Shown here: positions 53,477-64,000 of the stretch, in pieces | How the letters are laid out: every line of letters starts with the position of its first letter | Position numbering within the stretch: the stretch's first letter is position 1 | Source of the DNA: Chaunax sp. Z400 | Lineage: Eukaryota > Chordata > Actinopteri > Lophiiformes > Chaunacidae | Assembly (NCBI GenBank): GCA_037577475.1 | Contig: JBAGJB010000197.1 | Span: 1 to 64,000 of the forward strand | Length of the DNA stretch: 64,000 bases | Direction: 5' to 3' | Program-made: the position numbers and the translations under genes | The notes under the pieces: model-generated | What the model was told of the DNA's origin: nothing | Databases searched by the model: none | The model's input: only the letters and a program-made list of their open reading frames with translations

Positions 53477-56400
53477 TCAATAACAACACAAACCTATAGG
53501 CTCATTATAACAACAACACAAACCTATGGGCTCAATGTAACAACAACACAAACCTATAGGCTGAATATAGCAACACAAACCTATATTCTCAATAGAATAA
53601 CAACACAAACCCATAGGCTCAATATAACAACAACAAAAACCTATAGGGTCATTATGACAACAACACAAACCTATAGGCTCAATATAACAACAACACAAAC
53701 CGATAAGCTCATTATAACAACAACACAAACCTATAGGCTCAATAGAACAACAGCACAAACCTATAGGCTCATTATAACAACAGCAAAAACCTATAGGCTC
53801 ATTATAACAACAAGACAAACCTATAGGCTCAATGTCACCACACACAAACCTATAGGCTCAATAACAACACAAACCTATAGGCTCATTATAACAACAACAC
53901 AAACCTATGGGCTCAATGTAACAACAACACAAACCTATAGGCTGAATATAGCAACACAAACCTATATTCTCAATAGAATAACAACACAAACCCATAGGCT
54001 CAATATAACAACAACAAAAACCTATAGGGTCATTATGACAACAACACAAACCTATAGGCTCAATATAACAACAACACAAACCGATAAGCTCATTATAACA
54101 ACAACACAAACCTATAGGCTCAATAGAACAACAGCACAAACCTATAGGCTCATTATAACAACAGCAAAAACCTATAGGCTCATTATAACAACAACACAAA
54201 CCTATAGGCTCAGTGTGACAACACCACAAACCTATAGGATCAATAGAACAACAACACAAACCTATAGGATCAATAGAACAACAACACAAACCTATAGGCT
54301 CAATATGACAACACCACAAACCTATAGGATCAATAGAACAACAACACAAACCTATAGGATCAATAGAACAACAACACAAACCTATAGGATCAATATGACA
54401 AACACATAAACCTATAGGATCGTTATAACAACAACACAAACCTATAGACTCATTATAACAACAACACAAACCTATAGGGTCAATATAACAACAACACAAA
54501 CCTATAGAGTCATTATAACAACAACACAAACCTATAGGCTAAATAACAACACTAACCTATAGGCTCATTATAACAACAACACAAACCTATAGGATCAATA
54601 GAACAACAACACAAACCTATAGACTCAATAGAACAACAACACAAACCTATAGGCTCAATAACAACACAAACCTATAGGCTCATTATAACAACAACACAAA
54701 CCTATAGGCTCAATAGAACAACACAAACCTATAGCCTCAATAACAACAGAAACCTATAGGCTCATTATAACAACAACACAAACCTATAGGCTCAGTGTAA
54801 CAACAACACAAACCTATAGACTCATTATAACAACAACACAAACCTATAGGCTCATTATAACAACAAGACAAACCTATAGGCTCAATGTCACCACACACAA
54901 ACCTATAGGCTCAATGTCACCACACACAAACCTATAGGCTCAATATAACAACAACACAAACCTATAGGCTCAATAACAACACAAACCTATAGGCTCATTA
55001 TAACAACAACACATACCTATAGGCTCAATCGAACAACAACACAAACCTATAGCCTCAATAACAACACAAACCTATAGGCCCATTATAACAACAACACAAA
55101 CCTATAGACTCAATATAAAAACAACAAAAACCTATAGGATCAATACAACAACACCACAAACCTATAGGACCAATAGAACAACAACACAAACCTATAGGAT
55201 CAATAGAACACAAACCTATAGGCTCAATATAGCAACACAAACCTATATTCTCATTATAACAACAACACAAACCTATAGGCTCAATAACAACACAAACCTA
55301 TAGGCTCAATGTCACCACACACAAACCTATATGCTCAATAACAACACAAACCTATAGGCTCATGATAACAACAACACAAACCTATAGGCTCAATAGAACA
55401 ACAACACAAACCTATAGGCTGAATATAGCAACACACACCTATATTCTCAATAGAACAACAACACAAACCTATAGGCTCAATATAACAACAACACAAACCT
55501 ATAGGGTCATTATGACAACAACACAAACCTATAGGCTCAATATAACAACAACACAAACCGATAAGCTCATTATAACAACAACACAAACCTATAGGCTCAA
55601 TAGAACAACAGCACAAACCTATAGGCTCATTATAACAACAACACAAACCTATAGGCTCAGTGTAACAACAACATAAACCTATAGACTCATTATAACAACA
55701 ACACAAACCTATAGGCTCATTATAACAACAAGACAAACCTATAGGCTCAATGTCACCACACACAAACCTATAGGCTCATTATAACAACAACACAAACCTA
55801 TAGGCTCAATAGAACAACAGCACAAACCTATAGGCTCATTATAACAACAACACAAACCTATAGGCTCAGTGTAACAACAACATAAACCTATAGACTCATT
55901 ATAACAACAACACAAACCTATAGGCTCATTATAACAACAAGACAAACCTATAGGCTCAATGTCACCACACACAAACCTATAGGCTCAATATAACAACAAC
56001 ACAAACCTATAGGCTCAAAAACAACACAAACCTATAGGCTCATTATAACAACAACACAAACCTATAGGCTCAATATAACAACAACACAAACCTAAAGGAT
56101 CATTATAACAACAACATAAACCTATAGGGTCATTATAACAACAACACAAAACTATGGGCTCAATGTAACAACAACACAAACCTTTAGGGCTCAATATAGC
56201 AACACAAATCTATATTCTCATTATAACAACAACACAAACCTATAGGCTCATTATAACAACAAGACAAACCTATAGGCTCAATGTCACCACACACAAACCT
56301 ATAGGCTCAATAACAACACAAACCTATAGGCTCATTATAACAACAACACAAACCTATGGGCTCAATGTAACAACAACACAAACCTATAGGCTGAATATAG

Positions 56401-59400
56401 CAACACAAACCTATATTCTCAATAGAATAACAACACAAACCCATAGGCTCAATATAACAACAACAAAAACCTATAGGGTCATTATGACAACAACACAAAC
56501 CTATAGGCTCAATATAACAACAACACAAACCGATAAGCTCATTATAACAACAACACAAACCTATAGGCTCAATAGAACAACAGCACAAACCTATAGGCTC
56601 ATTATAACAACAGCAAAAACCTATAGGCTCATTATAACAACAACAGAAACCTATAGGCTCAGTGTAACAACAACACAAACCTATAGAGTCATTATAACAA
56701 CAACACAAACCAATAGGATCAATAGAACAACAACACAAACCTATAGGCTCAATATGACAACACCACAAACCTATAGGATCAATAGAACAACAACACAAAC
56801 CTATAGGATCAATAGAACAACAACACAAACCTATAGGATCAATATGACAAACACATAAACCTATAGGATCGTTATAACAACAACACAAACCTATAGACTC
56901 ATTATAACAACAACACAAACCTATAGGGTCAATATAACAACAATACAAACCTATAGAGTCATTATAACAACAACACAAACCTATAGGCTAAATAACAACA
57001 CTAACCTATAGGCTCATTATAACAACAACACAAACCTATAGCATCAATAGAACAACAACACAAACCTATAGACTCAATAGAACAACAACACAAACCTATA
57101 GGCTCAATAACAACACAAACCTATAGGCTCAATAACAACACAAACCTATAGGCTCAGTGTAACAACAACACAAACCTATAGACTCATTATAACAACAACA
57201 CAAACCTATAGGCTCATTATAACAACAAGACAAACCTATAGGCTCAATGTCACCACACACAAACCTATAGGCTCAATATAACAACACAAACCTATAGGCT
57301 CAATATAACAACAACACAAACCTATAGGCTCAATAACAACACAAACCTATAGGCTCATTATAACAACAACACAAACCTATAGGCTCAATCGAACAACAAC
57401 ACAAACCTATAGCCTCAATAACAACACAAACCTATAGGCCCATTATAACAACAACACAAACCTATAGGCCCATTATAACAACAACACAAAGCTATAGGCT
57501 CATTATAACAACAAGACAAACCTATAGGCTCAATGTCACCACACACAAACCTATAGGCTCATTATAACAACAACACAAACCTATAGGCTCAATAGAACAA
57601 CAGCACAAACCTATAGGCTCATTATAACAACAACACAAACCTATAGGCTCAGTGTAACAACAACATAAACCTATAGACTCATTTTAACAACAACACAAAC
57701 CTATAGGCTCATTATAACAACAAGACAAACCTATAGGCTCAATGTCACCACACACAAACCTATAGGCTCAATATAACAACAACACAAACCTATAGGCTCA
57801 AAAACAACACAAACCTATAGGCTCATTATAACAACAACACAAACCTATAGGCTCAATATAACAACAACACAAACCTAGAGGATCATTATAACAACAACAT
57901 AAACCTATAGGGTCATTATAACAACAACACAAAACTATGGGCTCAATGTAACAACAACACAAACCTTTAGGGCTCAATATAGCAACACAAATCTATATTC
58001 TCATTATAACAACAACACAAACCTATAGGCTCATTATAACAACAAGACAAACCTATAGGCTCAATGTCACCACACACAAACCTATAGGCTCAATAACAAC
58101 ACAAACCTATAGGCTCATTATAACAACAACACAAACCTATGGGCTCAATGTAACAACAACACAAACCTATAGGCTGAATATAGCAACACAAACCTATATT
58201 CTCAATAGAATAACAACACAAACCCATAGGCTCAATATAACAACAACAAAAACCTATAGGGTCATTATGACAACAACACAAACCTATAGGCTCAATATAA
58301 CAACAACACAAACCGATAAGCTCATTATAACAACAACACAAACCTATAGGCTCAATAGAACAACAGCAGAAACCTATAGGCTCATTATAACAACAGCAAA
58401 AACCTATAGGCTCATTATAACAACAACACAAACCTATAGGCTCAGTGTAACAACAACACAAACCTATAGAGTCATTATAACAACAACACAAACCAATAGG
58501 ATCAATAGAACAACAACACAAACCTATAGGCTCAATATGACAACACCACAAACCTATAGGATCAATAGAACAACAACACAAACCTATAGGATCAATAGAA
58601 CAACAACACAAACCTATAGGATCAATATGACAAACACATAAACCTATAGGATCGTTATAACAACAACACAAACCTATAGACTCATTATAACAACAACACA
58701 AACCTATAGGGTCAATATAACAACAACACAAACCTATAGAGTCATTATAACAACAACACAAACCTATAGGCTAAATAACAACACTAACCTATAGGCTCAT
58801 TATAACAACAACACAAACCTATAGCATCAATAGAACAACAACACAAACCTATAGACTCAATAGAACAACAACACAAACCTATAGGCTCAATAACAACACA
58901 AACCTATAGGCTCAATAACAACACAAACCTATAGGCTCAGTGTAACAACAACACAAACCTATAGACTCATTATAACAACAACACAAACCTATAGGCTCAT
59001 TATAACAACAAGACAAACCTATAGGCTCAATGTCACCACACACAAACCTATAGGCTCAATATAACAACAACACAAACCTATAGGCTCAATATAACAACAA
59101 CACAAACCTATAGGCTCAATAACAACACAAACCTATAGGCTCATTATAACAACAACACAAACCTATAGGCTCAATCGAACAACAACACAAACCTATAGCC
59201 TCAATAACAACACAAACCTATAGGCCCATTATAACAACAACACAAACCTATAGGCCCATTATAACAACAACACAAACCTATAGGCTCATTATAACAACAA
59301 GACAAACCTATAGGCTCAATGTCACCACACACAAACCTATAGGCTCATTATAACAACAACACAAACCTATAGGCTCAATAGAACAACAGCACAAACCTAT

Positions 59401-59600
59401 AGGCTCATTATAACAACAACACAAACCTATAGGCTCAGTGTAACAACAACATAAACCTATAGACTCATTATAACAACAACACAAACCTATAGGCTCATTA
59501 TAACAACAACACAAACCTATAGGCTCATTATAACAACAAGACAAACCTATAGGCTCAATGTCACCACACACAAACCTATAGGCTCAATATAACAACAACA
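53477..59600. repeat. 381-bp and 1,783-bp duplications in 30-bp satellite
   Basis: A segment with GATAAGCTC and GAATAACAAC variant units repeats at 53477 and 53858 (381 bp apart). A larger block at about 56100-57880 repeats at about 57880-59660 with an offset of 1,783 bp. Confidence 0.7.
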
Positions 59601-62600
59601 CAAACCTATAGGCTCAAAAACAACACAAACCTATAGGCTCATTATAACAACAACACAAACCTATAGGCTCAATAGAACAACAACACAAACCTATAGGCTC
59701 ATTATAACAACACCACAAACCTATAGGATCAATAGAACAACAACGCAAAACTATGGGCTCAATGTAACAACAACACAAACCTATAGGCTCAATATAGCAA
59801 CACAAACCTATATTCTCATTATAACAACAACACAAACCTATAGGCTCATTATAACAACAAGACAAACCTATAGGCTCAATGTCACCACACACAAACCTAT
59901 AAGCTCAATAACAACACAAACCTATAGGCTCAATGTCACCACACACAAACCTATATGCTCAATAACAACACAAACCTATAGGCTCATGATAACAACAACA
60001 CAAACCTATAGGCTCAATAGAACAACAACACAAACCTATAGGCTCATTATAACAACAACACAAACCTATAGGATCAATAGAACAACACAAACCTATAGGA
60101 TCAATAGAACAACACAAACCTATCGGCTCAATATGACAACAACACAAACCTATAGGGTCATTATGACAACAACACAAACCTATAGGCTCAATATAACAAC
60201 AACACAAACCTATAGGCTCATTATAACAACAACACAAACCTATAGGCTCAATGTAACCACACACAAACCTATAGACTCATTATAACAACAACACAAACCT
60301 ATAGGATCAATAGAACAACAACACAAACCTATAGGATCAATAGAACAACAACACAAACCTATAGGCTCAATATAACAACAGCACAAACCTATAGGCTCAA
60401 TATAACAACAGCACAAACCTATAGGATCGTTATAACAACAACACAAACCTATAGACTCATTATAACAACAACACAAACCTATAGGGTCAATATAGCAACA
60501 CAAACCTATAGAGTCATTATAACAACAACACAAACCTATAGAGTCATTATAACAACAACACAAACCTATAGGCTAAATAACAACACAAACCTATAGGATC
60601 AATAGAACAACAACACAAACCTATAGACTCAATAGAACAACAACACAAACCTATAGGCTCAATAACACAAACCTATAGGCTCATTATAACAACAACACAA
60701 ACCTATAGGCTCAATAGAACAACACAAACCTATAGCCTCAAGAACAACACAAACCTATAGACTCAAGAACAACACAAACCTATAGCCTCAATAACAACAC
60801 AAACCTATAGGCTCAGTGTAACAACAACACAAACCTATAGACTCATTATAACAACAACACAAACCTATAGACTCATTATAACAACAAGCCAAACCTATAG
60901 GCTCAATGTCACCACACACAAACCTATAGGCTCATTATAACAACAACACAAACCTATAGGCTAAATAACAACACAAACCTATAGGATCAATAGAACAACA
61001 ACACAAACCTATAGGCTAAATAACAACACAAACCTATAGGCTCATTATAACAACAACACAAACCTATAGGCTCAGTGTAACAACAACACAAACCTATAGA
61101 CTCATTATAACAACAACACAAACCTATAGGCTCAGTGTAACAACAACATAAACCTATAGACTCATTATAACAACAACACAAACCTATAGGCTCATTATAA
61201 CAACAAGACAAACCTATAGGCTCAATGTCATCACACACAAACCTATAGGCTCAATATAACAACAACACAAACCTATAGGCTCAAAAACAACACAAACCTA
61301 TAGGCTCATTATAACAACAACACAAACCTATAGGCTCAATAGAACAACAACACAAACCTATAGCCTCAATAACAACACAAACCTATAGGCTCATTATAAC
61401 AACACCACAAACCTATAGGATCAATAGAACAACAACGCAAAACTATGGGCTCAATGTAACAACAACACAAACCTATAGGCTCAATATAGCAACACAAACC
61501 TATATTCTCATTATAACAACAACACAAACCTATAGGCTCAATAACAACACAAACCTATAGGCTCAATTTCACCACACACAAACCTATATGCTCAATAACA
61601 ACACAAACCTATAGGCTCATGATAACAACAACACAAACCTATAGGCTCAATAGAACAACAACACAAACCTATAGGCTCATTATAACAACAACACAAACCT
61701 ATAGGATCAATAGAACAACACAAACCTATCGGCTCAATATGACAACAACACAAACCTATAGGGTCATTATGACAACAACACAAACCTATAGGCTCAATAT
61801 AACAACAACACAAACCTATAGGCTCATTATAACAACAACACAAACCTATAGGCTCAATGTAACCACACACAAACCTATAGACTCATTATAACAACAACAC
61901 AAACCTATAGGATCAATAGAACAACAACACAAACCTATAGACTCAATAGAACAACAACACAAACCTATAGGCTCAATAACAACACAAACCTATAGGCTCA
62001 TTATAACAACAACACAAACCTATAGGCTCAATAGAACAACACAAACCTATAGCCTCAAGAACAACACAAACCTATAGCCTCAAGAACAACACAAACCTAT
62101 AGCCTCAATAACAACACAAACCTATAGGCTCAGTGTAACAACAACACAAACCTATAGACTCATTATAACAACAACACAAACCTATAGACTCATTATAACA
62201 ACAGCAAAAACCTATAGGCTCATTATAACAACAACACAAACCTATAGGCTCAGTGTAACAACAACACAAACCTATAGAGTCATTATAACAACAACACAAA
62301 CCAATAGGATCAATAGAACAACAACACAAACCTATAGGCTCAATATGACAACACCACAAACCTATAGGATCAATAGAACAACAACACAAACCTATAGGAT
62401 CAATAGAACAACAACACAAACCTATAGGATCAATATGACAAACACATAAACCTATAGGATCGTTATAACAACAACACAAACCTATAGACTCATTATAACA
62501 ACAACACAAACCTATAGGGTCAATATAACAACAACACAAACCTATAGAGTCATTATAACAACAACACAAACCTATAGGCTAAATAACAACACTAACCTAT

Positions 62601-64000
62601 AGGCTCATTATAACAACAACACAAACCTATAGCATCAATAGAACAACAACACAAACCTATAGACTCAATAGAACAACAACACAAACCTATAGGCTCAATA
62701 ACAACACAAACCTATAGGCTCAATAACAACACAAACCTATAGGCTCAGTGTAACAACAACACAAACCTATAGACTCATTATAACAACAACACAAACCTAT
62801 AGGCTCATTATAACAACAAGACAAACCTATAGGCTCAATGTCACCACACACAAACCTATAGGCTCAATATAACAACAACACAAACCTATAGGCTCAATAT
62901 AACAACAACACAAACCTATAGGCTCAATAACAACACAAACCTATAGGCTCATTATAACAACAACACAAACCTATAGGCTCAATCGAACAACAACACAAAC
63001 CTATAGCCTCAATAACAACACAAACCTATAGGCCCATTATAACAACAACACAAACCTATAGGCCCATTATAACAACAACACAAACCTATAGGCTCATTAT
63101 AACAACAAGACAAACCTATAGGCTCAATGTCACCACACACAAACCTATAGGCTCATTATAACAACAACACAAACCTATAGGCTCAATAGAACAACAGCAC
63201 AAACCTATAGGCTCATTATAACAACAACACAAACCTATAGGCTCAGTGTAACAACAACATAAACCTATAGACTCATTATAACAACAACACAAACCTATAG
63301 GCTCATTATAACAACAACACAAACCTATAGGCTCATTATAACAACAAGACAAACCTATAGGCTCAATGTCACCACACACAAACCTATAGGCTCAATATAA
63401 CAACAACACAAACCTATAGGCTCAAAAACAACACAAACCTATAGGCTCATTATAACAACAACACAAACCTATAGGCTCAATAGAACAACAACACAAACCT
63501 ATAGGCTCATTATAACAACACCACAAACCTATAGGATCAATAGAACAACAACGCAAAACTATGGGCTCAATGTAACAACAACACAAACCTATAGGCTCAA
63601 TATAGCAACACAAACCTATATTCTCATTATAACAACAACACAAACCTATAGGCTCATTATAACAACAAGACAAACCTATAGGCTCAATGTCACCACACAC
63701 AAACCTATAAGCTCAATAACAACACAAACCTATAGGCTCAATGTCACCACACACAAACCTATATGCTCAATAACAACACAAACCTATAGGCTCATGATAA
63801 CAACAACACAAACCTATAGGCTCAATAGAACAACAACACAAACCTATAGGCTCATTATAACAACAACACAAACCTATAGGATCAATAGAACAACACAAAC
63901 CTATAGGATCAATAGAACAACACAAACCTATCGGCTCAATATGACAACAACACAAACCTATAGGGTCATTATGACAACAACACAAACCTATAGGCTCAAT
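58390..64000. repeat. 3,808-bp higher-order repeat at the right end
   Basis: Landmarks at 58761, 59308, 59614 and 59959 recur at 62569, 63116, 63422 and 63767, all 3,808 bp later. The second copy runs off the window. The period is almost the same as the 3,810-bp unit at 42330-49949, but the unit order differs in part. Confidence 0.8.

Larger units (their letters stand above)
25332..64000. repeat. 30-bp satellite (at least 38.7 kb, runs off the window)
   Basis: About 1,300 head-to-tail units. Each has a conserved 17-base core, ACAACACAAACCTATAG, which overlaps a CCTATAGG palindrome in many units. A 13-base variable part follows, typically GCTCAATATAACA, GATCAATAGAACA, ACTCATTATAACA or GGTCATTATGACA. 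Shortened units of 25 and 27 bp and a 29-bp GTCACCACACAC type recur and shift the reading frame. The plus strand is A/C-rich with very few G and almost no CpG. Minus-strand frames of CCCYNEPIGL repeats and plus-strand TTTQTYRLNI repeats (up to about 325 codons) follow from the 30-bp period and are not genes. All units inspected are in one orientation. No transposon insertion or gene was seen. Confidence 0.97.

Noticed and set aside
25332..64000. CRISPR-like array (30-bp repeats with variable segments)
   Set aside because: Units are contiguous, the variable part is drawn from a few related alternatives rather than unique spacers, and the context is eukaryotic.
14985..64000. Telomeric DNA or a CENP-B-box satellite
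   Set aside because: No TTAGGG/CCCTAA runs and no recognisable CENP-B box. A centromeric or subtelomeric location cannot be shown from sequence alone.

Overview
The window looks like ray-finned (teleost) fish nuclear DNA. It has introns with GT/AG borders, a CpG-island promoter, a Tc1/mariner-type element with a transposase tail typical of fish, and very large simple satellites. I cannot name the species. No rRNA, tRNA, CRISPR array or prokaryotic gene was seen.

Layout. 1-3080 is AT-rich non-coding DNA with a probable 3' end of an upstream transcript near 1730 and fragments of common fish repeats. 3085-3990 is a small TATA/CRE-driven two-exon unit whose second exon carries a Lys/Arg/Glu-rich reading frame without an ATG. 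4355-4985 is a CpG island and promoter with CCAAT boxes and a tandem CHR-like element. It drives a spliced gene whose 5' UTR exon ends at 4985 and whose coding exons run from 6737. Intron 1 holds a palindromic Tc1 derivative (5592-6282) set in TA-rich microsatellite. The gene encodes a transposase-derived protein with a DUF6729-like zinc-ribbon region followed by an RNase H-fold (DDE-like) segment. Its last exon runs without a stop into a 9-bp satellite at 9740.

A second copy of the same gene (12388-14984) lies exactly 5,245 bp downstream. It is headless, has no visible indel over 2.6 kb, differs by only a dozen or so substitutions, and has lost one splice acceptor. Between the copies sit a 9-bp array (9740-11691), a 43-bp fragment of the same gene fused to a diverged copy of the Lys/Arg-rich frame (11692-11868), and a 31-bp minisatellite (to about 12387).

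From 14985 to the window end there are no credible genes. 14985-25330 is about 10.3 kb of the 9-bp satellite, arranged as two roughly 4-kb higher-order units. At about 25332 it switches abruptly to a 30-bp satellite that fills the remaining 38.7 kb and is built from nested tandem duplications (about 0.6, 0.78, 1.1, 1.2, 1.6, 1.73, 3.81 and 6.65 kb). Both satellites have periods divisible by three and few stops, so they produce hundreds of spurious long open frames (Tyr/Ser/Met-, Ile/Leu/Tyr-, His/Thr-, Cys- or Thr/Gln-rich). I treat these as artefacts, not genes.

How the parts relate: a domesticated or resident transposase-type gene appears to have been broken at its 3' end by satellite growth. 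The gene-plus-satellite block was then duplicated in tandem, and the downstream satellite expanded massively. The order of events is inference.
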